Assembly: GCA_017163975.1 (NCBI GenBank)
Contig: JAFFSR010000344.1
Location: 1,984,001 to 2,048,000, forward strand
Direction: 5' to 3'
Origin: Anastatus disparis
Taxonomy: Eukaryota > Arthropoda > Insecta > Hymenoptera > Eupelmidae
DNA length: 64,000 nt
The notes under the pieces were generated by a model that saw nothing but the letters and a program-made list of their open reading frames with translations, was not told the DNA's origin and ran no database searches. Within the stretch, counting starts at the first letter, position 1. Each line of letters begins with the position of its first letter. A program made the position numbers and the translations under genes. Positions 44,640-55,929 of this stretch are shown piece by piece.

Positions 44640-44640
44640 C
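44505..44640 (+). mobile_element. Truncated non-LTR retroelement 3' end with (CAGA)n tail
   Basis: A segment with TTTCAAGTCTCTAGCTCATC, CAATCGGTTGCAAAATTCGT and ACCGAACAGACAGACAGA ends in about 10 CAGA units. Sequence with a TTTCAAGTCTCTAGCT box directly before a CAGA microsatellite tail is typical of RTE-like elements and related SINEs in insects. No ORF remains. Confidence 0.5.
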
Positions 44641-45589
44641 CAAAGCGAGTTAATAAAAACGTAGTAAAATAAAAAAACGTAGTAAAAAAAGATTTATTTT
44701 TTCATATTCTATAACTTTTATTCTATATACTTTTTTTTTTAAAAATCGTATTTTTCAAGTTATTATCAAAAATCCATTTTTTGACCATTTAAAAGGCGCC
44801 CATTTAAAAACGCTTCCAACAATTTTTTTCAAAATAGGAACGTTTACTTGTGTTATTATTTAAAATAATTGTCCGTTCGAATTATTTAGATCGGATAAAA
44901 ACTCGTTGAGAAAATTTATAAACTTGATTTCTCACACACATACATCCATAGATACATTTTAAGAAAGCCTTGTAATATTCTTATTTTGCTATAAAAATAA
45001 GTTTTTTTATCACAAAATAACATATTTTAAAGGGTTACATTTTTTGCGATGTCGAAAATATAAGGCACTTCCGTATAGCGGTCGTGCCTGAAAATTAATC
45101 GTTTTTAGGAAATTTATCATTACAATAATTAATAATATATATGTTTACATATTAAACATAACATAATTTTTTCCATCAACAAATTGCTTAAAATCAAGCT
45201 CATGCATTATTTTCCCGCTGTACAATTCTTTAAAGCAGCATGTGATATATTCATTTTCCGTTTCTACACAATGCGCATGAACATGCTCATTGGAACCTTA
45301 AGAATGCCATTTTTTACATATTAAATAAATTTTTATTTTGATCATATTCAAATATATAAATTATTTCTACGAAAACAGATAGAATATCAATATTTTTTCA
45401 ACATGAAAAAAAAACCTGGTTTAAATACGATTTTCTTTTTCTCAAAGCATTTTAATATCAATATCGATGTACTATCATTATCTCGAGAATTAAAAGTTGA
45501 TTTGAATTTTGTTGGTATTTTAATAAAATAAATATTATATTATCGTTAACGATTAAAATTTTTAAATTTCGAGAAAGTATATTGCTTTC

Positions 45590-45692
45590 TCATAGAGTGA
45601 GCATTGTATCGATAAAAATTTTTTTTTTATTTTTTCATTAGTTTGTACATATTTAGACTTACGGAGTCAAAAAAGTGGTCTCCAGGAAATGT

Positions 45693-45726
<34 letters not shown>

Positions 45727-47425
45727 ACGCGCGCTTACGTGTGAATTCAGTACGTCAATTAGATCTCGAAAACTACTCGATGAATTTGCTGCAAATTTTG
45801 CATACAATTTATTTTTTTTGTCTAACTCGGCGAGAAGCTTGAAGCATAATACCTGGACAGAGCATGCAAAGCCAAGATGTGTAAGAAAAAAAGAGAGAGA
45901 AAGGTAGCTTAGGGTTAAGTGTTTTCTCTTTCACGCGAATTCTCATTGGCTGTTGCTTCCTCCCAGCGTAGCTATCTCATACTTGACGCTCACCCGCGCG
46001 AGAGAGAAAGCACTCCACCCCAAGCTACCTTACTCTCTCTTTTATTTTTTACACTTTTTGGCTTTTTATTTTCTACACTTTGCATGCTCCCATCAGGTAT
46101 GTATGCTCTAAGGTGGGAAGATATTGATAATTGGTTTTCTTAACGTAGTTTGTTTTAGAGCCATTTTAAGAATTGTAAATGAATTTAGATTTATCATTTT
46201 TTTTTTGTATTTTACGTAAACTACTCAAAGAATTTGCTTCAAAATTTGAATGGAACTCATTTTAGACTGCCAAAAGAAGAAAAACTTTTGAAAACTGATT
46301 TTCTTAGTGCACTTTTAATTTTAGAGCATTTTAAAAATTTTCAAAAAAAATTCATTTATTTTCTATTTTGCATAAACCATACTATAAATTTTTTTTTAAT
46401 TTTTATTCAATCAATTTGCTATTGTCTAAAGAAAATGAGCTTTTGAAAACTAATTTTCTTAGTGTAGTTACAATTTAAGAAAATTTTAAAAATTAAAAAA
46501 ATTTCGAGTCTTCTTTTCTTATTTTTTTTATTTTACGTAAAGTACTTGATAGATTTGTTCTAAAATGTGCAGGAAAATTATTTGCGACTTCCAAAAGAAG
46601 GAAAATTTTCAAAAATATTTTTATTGTTGTTTTAATTTTAGAGCATTTTGAAAATTTTGAAAAAGGTGTTTTGAAAAGAAAATGTTATTACTTAGCCAAT
46701 TAGATCTCGAAAATTACTCGATGAATTTGCTTCAAATTTTTGCATACTATCTATTATTTTGTGTAAGTAGGCGGGAAGCTATTGAAAATTGGTTTTCATA
46801 GTGTAGATTTTTTTTATGTAGTATTTTGAAAATTCTTAAAAAATTTTCGATTTTTCATTTTTTTTTTTTGTATTTTACGTAAATTACTTGATGAATTTGC
46901 TTTGAAATTTTCATGGGAATTATTTGCAACTGCCAAAAGAAGGATGACTTTTAAAAACCGATTTCCTTAGCGTAGTTTTAATTTTAGAAAATTTTTAAAA
47001 TTAAAAAAAAAATTTTTATTGTTTTTTTTTTTTATTTTTCGTAAACTATTTGATAGGTTTGCTCTCAAAGTTGTATACAAGTTATTTGCTACTGTCTTCA
47101 TAAAACAAGCTTTCAAAAAATAATTTTTTTAGTCTAGCTCTTTGATTACTTTTTTTTATTTCTGATTTAACGCTTTTACTAACTCTTTTTTTACTTCCTC
47201 ACTTCCTCTCTGTCCTATCTCTGATTGATTCTCATTTTTACCCTATTTTTATCCATCCTTGTCTCTCTCTTCCTATTTCTAATCACTCTCTCATATTCAC
47301 TAATTTTTCTTGAATAAAAATTGTATTTTACATTGAAATCACATTTTAAAAATGAAAATCAAATTACCCTAACTCAATGAGAAAGCGTTGCGCCAAAGCA
47401 CTTGGCAGCATTTTTTTTAATACAG
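45590..47425 (+). repeat. Satellite-type block, copy B
   Basis: Same start (GAGCATTGTATCGATAAAAA), repeated AGAGCATTTTGAAAATTTTG units and same end (AAGCGTTGCGCCAAAGCACT) as the block at 39290-40964. It contains extra insertions: a (GT)n run at 45695-45723 and a MITE at 45850-46098. Confidence 0.8.
45850..46098. mobile_element. MITE inside satellite copy B
   Basis: TIRs CCTGGACAGAGCATGCAAAG on the left and CCTGATGGGAGCATGCAAAG on the right, with inner inverted GAGAGAGAAAGGTAGCTTAG parts. TA flanks both ends, compatible with a TA duplication. About 245 bp, GC-richer centre, no gene. Confidence 0.65.
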
Positions 47426-47544
47426 AAAAAAATTTATTTTTAATAAAAAAAAAATTAATGTACAAAAACTAATGAATTTGAATAAAAAATAGTCTAAATT
47501 TAAATAAAACATTTCAATTTACTTTTGCAGTATAGCAGTACAGT

Positions 47545-47712
47545 AACAGCATGTTTACAACTTTGACTGCAGCTGGCCTTGTCGGTACATTTAATATCAT
47601 CAATCATAAGATAATTATTCTCATTATCTTTATCATTTGAATGATTGATCAATAATGTCCCAGTGATTACATGAGGCGCTGCAGTCAAAGCTGAAGTTTG
47701 TAAACACAAGCT
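47545..47712. mobile_element. Small hairpin element (GTTTACAA-CTTTGACTGCAG ends)
   Basis: TTTACAACTTTGACTGCAGC near 47551 and its near complement GCTGCAGTCAAAGCTGAAGT near 47680 bound about 160 bp with internal ATGATTGAT symmetry. The 69-aa minus ORF over it is a by-product. Confidence 0.7.
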
Positions 47713-49051
47713 TTATAATTTAATTTCATCTCCAAATCTGTCCGTTACTTTACACTTAATAATCATTCCTGAATTTATTATTTTTTGTCCTTCGATCAAA
47801 TTTCTTGATACCGGCGTTGCATCGCAATATTTACATAGAATATCTAAACTCATTGTCAACATATAATACGACTTAAAATTCAAATAATTTGAAAAAGCTT
47901 AAACTTTCTTATATAAAACCTATGTTAAACGTCTCTCGGCTTACGCCATTTTGAAACACTAGCGCCCTTCTTCGCGTGGTGGACGTTTTCCTCCCCAATA
48001 GATTTGGTTTCGTTCATTTTTCTAACAGTAAATTTTTTAGAAACCTCTAATTTCTTTTTTATTTTGTAACCATTCAATTTTTTTCGTTTGTCGAAAAATT
48101 TCTAGCTTATCCTTGCGGATAACAAGAATTTTAAGCGACGGAGGATACTTTGACACACGAGTGGCGAAATATTCAGTATTTCTAATAAAATCGTCACTAT
48201 TTTTGCACAGATTATGTATAGTAGCATAATGTTTAACTCAATTTCCAATGCCGTCACAAGCGCCTTTACCATGACCTGTAACAGAAAAAAACCATTTTCT
48301 ACTTACTTTTGAATTTTGAAGTTCGTCGAATTAATATCTATTTTTTAAATGACTTACAGTTCCATCGAAAATGGTTATGATTTTATGAAGCTCTTGCGTA
48401 ATATGTTTTTTTTAAGTTGTTGATAATTAAATTCATAGCCATAAGGGCATAAGATAAATCATGTTTAATATCGTCAGAGACAATGACATAACTGACTGTT
48501 TTATCGTTCAGATAATAGCATACTGATTTGAATATAGATAATTGGTTTTCACTCCAATCATAGCTTTGAATTTTATTTTAAAGTAAGACTGTCCAATTTT
48601 CTGCAAAACTGCAATGAATAACTAATTGTAAGTGACTTTTTCAAAAAAGTTGCTAAAAGTTTGACCTTTTAAATTACAATACGTTGAATTTCTTTCACCA
48701 TCTTATGCGCACTTTCAGCGAGAGTGTGCTCTCTTAACTCAATTAAGAAATTTTCAATTGTGTTTTATTCAGTAAATCTGATTTTTCCCAAACACCGTAA
48801 ATTATTTTTTGATAGACATCTTCTTCTACCAAATAAATCACTTCTAATTCAGTACTATCTCCAATTGGACATTCTTTACATTCTCTCAGTACACATTTCA
48901 TATCATCTTTTAAACAAAAAAATAAAGAATATATTTTTAATTTTAAATTTGCAATGTTATGTTTATTCTCTTTCTTATAATATTCAAAGCATCTTATAGA
49001 AGTTTAAGGTTCTCGCAATGAACGCAAAGACACGAATCGATATATGGATGT

Positions 49052-49059
49052 GTTATAAC
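49052..49059. repeat. 8-bp duplication, left
   Basis: GTTATAAC, repeated at 49300-49307. Confidence 0.85.
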
Positions 49060-49299
49060 CATAGAATTATTATACATAGAGTAGGTGAGTCCGTGAAAAA
49101 GATGTCTGGTAATTAAAATGAGAACGAAGATAAGAGGGCCCTCTCTGTCTCTGTCTTTCAGCGCCAGGCGTGCATGCGCTGTAAACACATCTATAATAAT
49201 TCTATAAAGCTCACTTATAGTCTTTCTCTTTCTATTAATAAGATGTTTCTACTTTCGCAAGTCCCTTGTTTTGCCTACTCTATCTATAATAACTCTATC
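49060..49299. mobile_element. 240-bp MITE with 8-bp duplication inside copy 1
   Basis: TIRs CATAGAATTATTATACATAG and GATAGAGTTATTATAGATAG, each followed by AGTAGG, and an exact GTTATAAC duplication. Copy 2 of the host gene lacks it at the matching place (about 56895), which confirms the borders. The GC-richer centre holds CCCTCTCTGTCTCTGTCT. An 8-bp duplication fits hAT- or P-like transposases. Confidence 0.85.
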
Positions 49300-50220
49300 G
49301 TTATAACTCACTTAGGCCTGAAAGCATAAAATGTTGATGTACCGATTTTTGTTTTCATTACAGGATTTTCTTCTATAAATAATTGATATATTTCTTTTAT
49401 GCCTCGCATAAGAAAACGTTTCATTTTCTTAGTTTTCATACCATTTTCTTCAACAAATCTGTGGCGTTAAGGAAATGGGCATAAATCACATTTTTCGGAA
49501 ATCAAGATAACATTATTTTTATACTCTTTAGATGTTATTCTAACAGTTTGAAAATGATTTGATTACTTACAATTATTTTTTTCTAGTGAAAAAAATATAT
49601 TTAAAAGGGCAAATGTCTATTTTTCGATCATAAATTTACATAAAGGCATAAGTTTAAATCACAGTATCTCGAAAACTTTCTGAAGTGACTTATGCCTTTT
49701 TTTCTTAACGTCACACAGGTATTGTGTCACTTTTATTTGCACGTTGACAAGAACAATTGAAATTATCGTTTAAATAATAATTGTTTACTTTCGTTATAAG
49801 TTCACTATCCAAAGAATGTCCACAATAGTTTTCAAAATATTTATAAATATCTTTATTATTAACCAATGATCACGCTTGATCAATCATATAAACAGTTACA
49901 TTTGGTAAAACTGATGATAAATAATATTTGGAAATATCGCTTGGTAAAAGCCTCAATAACCTCACTTTCTCAAGAAAATTTGAACATTTATCTAAAGCAA
50001 TTTTAATTTTTCCAAGCCATTCATCACATGATTTACATTCATTATTTTCGTTTAATATGGGCATACCCGTATCGTAGTCTTTCATCATTTTACTTAATAT
50101 TCGTGAATTAAATGCATTGTTCGTTTGTTTTCTTTTTCGAAAAGCATATTTCTGCTTTTTTTATTGATACTCTAAAACATTTTAATTGGTGGAACGTTTA
50201 ATTTAAATTACGCGAGGTTT

Positions 50221-50589
50221 GATTGAGCTGTTTTACTACAACCTCACTGAGAAAAAATTCTTTTCAAAATTGTTCACTGCTCAAAGTCGATAAAATAGAT
50301 ATATTTTCCACTTCATCTAAGAATATTTTGTAACATGAAGGACATACTTTATCTTTTGTAGAAAAAGAAATCTTTGGATACAAGCGCTTCAGACTCCATT
50401 AGATCACTTAATTCTCTAAACGGATTTTTAGAGCAATCGCAAACAGCTTTTTATGCCTTTCTTTCAAATCTTAGCACTTCATTTTAACAATCAGTAATTT
50501 CATTATTATTTAGTTCTTAAACAGAGCAGAAAAAATTATTTGTTAGACAACTTTATTTTTTATCTTACTATTCTTACATGCTTGAATGC
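50221..50589. pseudogene. Remnant of copy 1 N-terminal coding part
   Basis: Minus-strand fragments with frameshifts correspond to copy 2 at 57384-57807 (for example the ATGAAGGAC/CTCTAAACGGATTTTTAGAG region near 50410, matching 57735). No open frame remains. Confidence 0.35.
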
Positions 50590-51965
50590 GTCAAGTTGTT
50601 ATTGAGAATGCAAAAAGCGAATCGTCGCCACCTGGCGGTGGCATATGTCAACTCCCTTCATACTGAATTTAAACAGTAGACGCAAAATTTAAACAAAATA
50701 AAAAATTTATTTTAAACTTAAAATAATAAAAATTTTTTTTAATTTAAAATCGCTCTAACTTCGGTTCTAATCAATCAAAAAATTTGGTCGACTGTTTATT
50801 TCAAAGATTTATTTTTTATATTTTTGATACATCAATAAATGAAAGCATAAAAAGACGCATAGTTGAAAAAGTGGCACAATGCGCCATAGTATCAAGGCTT
50901 TAAAATGAAAAATATACATAAGAAAAACATATAAAAACTTGAAAAAAAAATAGTTTTTGTGAAAATTGTGTTTGAAAATAAACGTCTTTTTTCGGTTTTT
51001 CATTAATAACTAACAAGGAGAGTGTTTCACCTTTGGGTCATCGATTCTGCTCTAATTTTGGGAAATATTTATAGATTTGAGACTTCAATGTTTCATATTT
51101 TCCTAGTTATAGGCAAAGGAGGAAAGTCACTAAAAAGTTACTCGATTTTCAAACGTTTATAGTTCTTCAACAATGATAGCTAGAAGCTTAAAACTCATTT
51201 TAAATGAAAGCCAAGCTCAAATTCTTTCAAAATATTACTTACAGGGTATTAAATTAGATTAGACTGAATTTTAGCTTTTATTTTTAATTAATATTTAAAA
51301 AGGAACATTCAGGTTCAATATATATTACGCTATAACTTGGAGAAAAAATAAGATTCTGATACCCTGTAAGTGATATTTTAAAAAGATTTGAGCTCAGATT
51401 TCATCCGAAATGAGTTTTAACAAAGAAGATAGACGCTTATAGAAGGATTCCTCTGGGTTACGTTTTTCGTTCGAAAGCCTGGGTAACACTTTAAAATTGT
51501 TTGTATGTCTATACATATGAAAAATGTGCTATATATATAATATATATATATAGATATAAAAATATTCGGGATTTGGTGGCGCCCCCAAGTAGCTGGGTAA
51601 TAAAACTAACTCATTTTTGGACAAAATTTTCCATTTGAAAGTACGCTCCCATAAGCGTCTATATTCGTTGGTTTTAAGCTTCTAGCTATCAATGCTGAAG
51701 ATCTATAAACGTTTGAAAATCTAGTAACTTTTTTAGTGACTTATTTTCATTGCCTGTTACTAAGAAAATATGAAGCATTGGGGTTTGAGATTTTAGTTTT
51801 ATTCATATTTCAACATCTAGAAACATTTCCCAAAAGAGCAAAATCAGCGACCCACAGGTGAGACACTCTCCTTGTCAGAGGAATCAACTTGTATCACAAA
51901 AATCGGAACGGCTTTTAAAACTAAACTGAATCTCGCACATTTGCGTTAAAAAAACGTCCAAAAAA
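50590..51965 (-). repeat. Copy 1 right long TIR, interrupted
   Basis: Parallel to 58190-58980: AGACGCAAAATT, TTCTAATCAATCAAAA, CACAATGCGCCATAGTATCA and TTTTTCATTAATAACT blocks occur in the same order. The match breaks at 51014, where a foldback element is inserted, and resumes at 51877 (GGAATCAACTTGTATCACAA). Confidence 0.7.
51015..51876. mobile_element. 860-bp foldback element inserted in the copy 1 TIR
   Basis: Ends CAAGGAGAGTGTTTCACC and GGTGAGACACTCTCCTTG are inverted copies. Long inner arms pair as well, for example AAACTCATTTTAAATGAAAG with its counterpart ending near 51420, and ACTTACAGGGTATTAAATTA with TACCCTGTAAGTGATATTTT. Duplication not resolved. Non-coding. Confidence 0.8.
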
Positions 51966-52239
51966 TATAACATAAGATAATGTAAAATATGTATCAACCA
52001 AATTTAATAATAATAAAAAGAAGTGTTTTCTTCCCGATCCCGGACAATAAAACTTCCATTCCCAACAAGGTTATTAGGGGTTGCAAAAAAAGAAAAATGT
52101 TTATTTAAGATGAATCGTTTATTGTTACAATTGTTGTAAAACAACAGTTGAAAAACTTTTATTATTATGAACGATTTTCTAATAGATTAAAGAAGGTGAA
52201 TTAAATATATTTTGCCTGGTACAGTAACCCATTAACGAC

Positions 52240-52560
52240 CAAGACCCCGTATTTTCAATATCTTTTTAAGGCTTTTTTACAACTAAAAAAAAAGTTTGAA
52301 AAAATTTGACAAAGATTTTAGTTGGCGTATTTTGATCTGTTCTTTCGAATGGCGAGACTTATTTTTGCTAAAACACTTTTGGAAAAAATAGGGCGTGTTT
52401 TTCACGAAAAAAGTGAAAAAATTTTAAAATTTTCAACATTTGAATTTTTTTTATGATGAAAAAGCAATGACAATAATTCAAATCACTGCAAAACAGTGAA
52501 ATTGATATGCAAACATCGTGAAAAAAATTTTAAGGTGATCCATTCAACAGCTAAGTAGAA
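52240..52560 (+). repeat. Left end repeat of the piggyBac-like element
   Basis: ACAGTAACCCATTAACGACC, then AT-rich DNA including GCGTGTTTTTCACGAAAAAA and CAATAATTCAAATCA, matches in inverted orientation 59400-59660 (GGCGTGTTTTTCACGAAAAA in complement) and an outer ACAGTTACCCAAACCCTGAC near 59790-59815. About 80 percent similar by eye. Confidence 0.6.
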
Positions 52561-52633
52561 ATTTGGGTTTTTTTACTCTTAGCATCACCCAGATATTACG
52601 ACGTGGACGTGGTCAAAATATGCCTCCTCTGTT

Positions 52634-52842
52634 GTGATTGATTTTAGTGAGTCTCGTTGCCTCTCACTGTTCGGGGTGCTTGATTATAGTGAGTCTCCTC
52701 GCCTCTTACTGTCCAAGGTGCTTAATTATAGTCAGTCCCCTCGCCTCTCACTGTCCAGGGTGCTTGATTATAGTGAGTCCCCTCGCCTCTCACTGTCCAG
52801 GGTGCTTGATTATAGTAAGTCCCCTCGCCTCCGACTGACACT
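52634..52842 (+). repeat. 42-bp minisatellite, five copies
   Basis: Unit TGATTATAGTGAGTCCCCTC plus GCCTCTCACTGTCCAGGGTGCT, 42 bp, repeated five times with small changes. Because 42 is a multiple of 3, three repetitive ORFs open over it; they are not taken as genes. Confidence 0.95.
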
Positions 52843-52899
52843 TTGTAATTCAGTGCTTATTTTTTATACATGATTGACAAAGAGATATGTTACAAGACT

Positions 52900-54574
52900 G
52901 ATAAAACAAAAACGTTCTTCATCCACCACTGGAACATTTTTTTTATTCATGTTTTGTTTTTTTCATCTGACCCTTTTGTATGTAACTTTTAGCTAGTGAT
53001 ACCACAAATTATTAATTTCAATTTTTTTCATATTATCCACATGCATTAAAAATAAATACTGAATTTACGATTGCAGTCTGAATCAATCGAATAAAAACCA
53101 CCCATGCCCATTTTTTTGAACGTATGTTTGGCCTAACATTATTACAATGTCCATCATACAAATCTACTTCACCCATGAAACGATTGTAAAGATGGAATGC
53201 TTCGGGGAATTATATATCATTTTTTGTTTTTGCATTAGCACAATATTTTTTTGTAGGTAGTGAAGAAGTCACCCTAGCAGCTACAGATACAACCGATATT
53301 AATTTTTAGTCTATAACAGTTACATAGTTTATTCCACTATTAACATCATATTTCACTGCATATATCCCCCTTTGAGATTTTTTATTGATAATATTCTTTT
53401 CACTTATTCCGTTCTCTCTAATAGTACCAGTAAATTTCAATCTCAGTTTATTTAAATGTACAATGAGATCTAAATTGGTAAAAAAATTGTCAAAATAAAG
53501 ATGGTATAAAGGAATGTTTCCAGCAGCTGTCTTTGCAAAAACAGCTCAAGTAAATTGAGCACTACGCGAGAACCTTATGCGCACTTACTTAATTTATCAC
53601 CAACTGGTGAATTTTTCTCACAATATAGATTGAAATTCAGTAAGTATCCATCATCTGTGCAAAGCCCCCAAAATTGGAGCCTAAAGCTTACTGGTTTGCC
53701 ACGGATAAACTGCTTCAATGATGTTTTCGCATAAGATTCAGTCATCATTTCGTCAATTGACAATGCAGTTTGCCAAATGACAAAAGTTAAAATATTTTTC
53801 TGAAATATTTTCATGATTAGACGAACATGCCACGCTTTATCATTCAAATCATTGTTAGTCGCTATCGCGTATTTCAAAATTTTTTTTAGAGTTTCAAAGT
53901 TGTTACGGGACATTGCCGAAGAAACTACTGGACATAATAAAAAAGGATCCGTTGACCAGTAGTCTCTTTGTGATTTTCGAGTGTTGAAAGAAGTGAACAT
54001 GACAATTCTTAGGTTGAAACCATTTTCTTGACAAGTATCAATAATGTATGGGAAAGGATTCGGTTGTGGGCACCCTTTTGTTTCTGGCTCATAACTTTTC
54101 ATCAATTGTATATTTTTTGGACTTATAGGTGTCTATAGAAAGATGAAGACCTTCGCTAACTACCAAGGAAGGAACAAAATCGATTCCGTCAAATAGAATA
54201 ATTTTTTTTTTGTTAATTTATGAAATGCCCACAACCGAACCAAAAAAGATTTTGGTTCGGTTGTGGACAATCATACAAAATTGTTGGTGTTAAGATATTG
54301 GTTGTATTCCATATTGCATCACGAAGTAGGGATAAATTCCTACTGAATAAATGTGAATTACACTCAGCTTCATTGATTCACTTTGATTTGTAATTCTTTT
54401 GAAAAAGTATACATAGTAAGTGATATTTGGTAGTTCTTCAGCAGTATCATCCTTAGAATCCGAATCATCTGAACACCAGTTATCTGGATTTAGTATTTTC
54501 ACTGATTCATCTTCTTCTGAAGTATAACGTTTGTCTTCGGATTCAGAAATAGTCTTTAATCGCTTTTGTGACAT
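52900..54574 (-). pseudogene. piggyBac-like transposase, degenerate
   Basis: The N-terminal frame 54290-54574 (acidic, SESEDKRYTSEEDESVK) is followed by 53575-54105 with RDYWSTDPFLLCPVVSSAMS, KAWHVRLIMK, SIDEMMTESYAKTSLKQFIR and GKPVSFRLQFWGLC. This is the piggyBac (DDE_Tnp_1_7) core with its first catalytic Asp in SIDEMM. Downstream on the strand (about 53500-53070) only stop-ridden fragments remain, ending near a Cys-less KNGHGWFLF stretch. It would excise and insert at TTAA. Confidence 0.82.
54222..54274. repeat. Perfect hairpin CCACAACCGAACC
   Basis: CCCACAACCGAACCAAAAAA and TTTTGGTTCGGTTGTGG around a short loop, within the piggyBac-like coding region between its two frames. Confidence 0.75.
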
Positions 54575-55929
54575 TTTAAAAATTTAATTCCATTCACAGC
54601 ATAGAAATTTTCAATGTACAATAAAACGTATACGCCAAAAAATACACAACTAAATATAAATTATTGCAATATTTGTTATGCGAAAAAAATAATTACGAAT
54701 AAGGTAAGCGATTTTTCAGTGGAGATTATTACAAACGTATGAAGTTTACATATTTCTTGATGAACATAAATGTTATACAGGGTAACATGGAAATTCTCAT
54801 GGAAATATGAAAAAAATATATCTACATGAAAACACCAATCACAACAGTGGTATAACTATAAATGAATTACATAAGCATTATTTTTAGCTCTATTTGAAGG
54901 TGTAAAATTATTTCAAGAAGTTAATGATTTTCTGAAGTTATGAAAATGTTGATAAATTTGAACAGCTAAACGTATTAGTAATTGATGCTCAAAACTATTT
55001 CCAAAGGCTGATTCCATTTAGAGACCCCGAAATACGGCTTAAAAAATTTTTTTCATGACACTATAGTCTATTTTATGTTGAATGTTAAAATGAAAGGTGA
55101 AAAAATGAAAATGGACCTCCGTATTAAAAATGCTCTATCTCCGACGATTTTTGACTTTTCGAGATAAATTTTTATTTAAATGTGACGAATACAGTCTAGT
55201 TTTAAATGCTGTTCCGATATTTGCGATATGAGTTGATCTCTCCGAATTATTCATGAAAACCCTAGAAAAAACGATTTTTTTAAATGCAATTTTCTCAAAA
55301 ACTATTTTTTTTTTTTTTTTTTTTGAAATTTTTATGTTTTTTACACGTAAAAAATGCTAACTTTTAGGATAGGCGAGAATATGCTATTTTGCCTCATTTT
55401 TTTTAAAACAGATTTTTGAACGTTTTTTTTATATTTTCCATTTTAAAGCATTGATAATATGGCACGTCGTGCCATTCCTTCAACTACTACGTCCTCTTAC
55501 GATTCGTTTATGCTTTTATTTATTAATGTAACAAAAATATTAACGAAAATCTTTTAAAATAAACCTTTAATCAAGTTTTTGGATCAATTGGAACCAAAGT
55601 TATGAAGATTTTAAGTTTATAAAAATAGACGAATTTAAAAAATTTTTTTCAATTATGGAATATTAAGACCATGTACTTTTCCAATAATTATGCTTTTTTA
55701 CTATTCTTTCACTGTTTTATTTATAGGTATATTGTTAGTGTTTGAAAAACCTTCAGAAAGAGCTATTGCTCAACTTTTTTGGTCAATTAGAACAAAAGTT
55801 ATAGCAATTTTAATTTTAAAAATGTGTTAAAAAATAAATAATTATTTATGCAGTTTTAATTTATGAATTCATATTTTCCCATTCACGCAATGAAGTTCTT
55901 GAAGTGAACAGAAGATTTTGTTCAGCTTT

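Larger units (their letters stand above)
47713..50220 (-). pseudogene. Unrecognised DNA-transposon gene, copy 1
   Basis: Minus-strand coding remnants parallel those of copy 2 (55930-57807). The ORF at 49870-50088 (CDEWLGKIKIALDKCSNF, LRLLPSDISKYYLSSVLPNV) matches copy 2's LTLIPTNFSKEYLLSALPGV. Further stretches near 48900-49020 hold a paired Cys pattern (C-x-x-C around CLCVHCENLKLL). Together the two copies describe a protein of several hundred residues with C-x-C-x-x-C and CxxCP motifs, of a kind often seen in arthropod transposon-derived uncharacterised proteins. I cannot assign the superfamily. Heavily broken. Confidence 0.55.

Noticed and set aside
44590..44640. Short tandem repeats considered as CRISPR
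   Set aside because: Simple CAGA tetranucleotide tail without spacers.
45689..46143. ORFs over the GT run and the MITE
   Set aside because: Start inside a microsatellite and have no conserved motif.
47500..47709. 69-aa minus-strand ORF
   Set aside because: Lies over a small hairpin element; no protein signal.
52634..52842. CRISPR-like 42-bp repeats
   Set aside because: Contiguous tandem units without unique spacers; a minisatellite in a eukaryotic genome.
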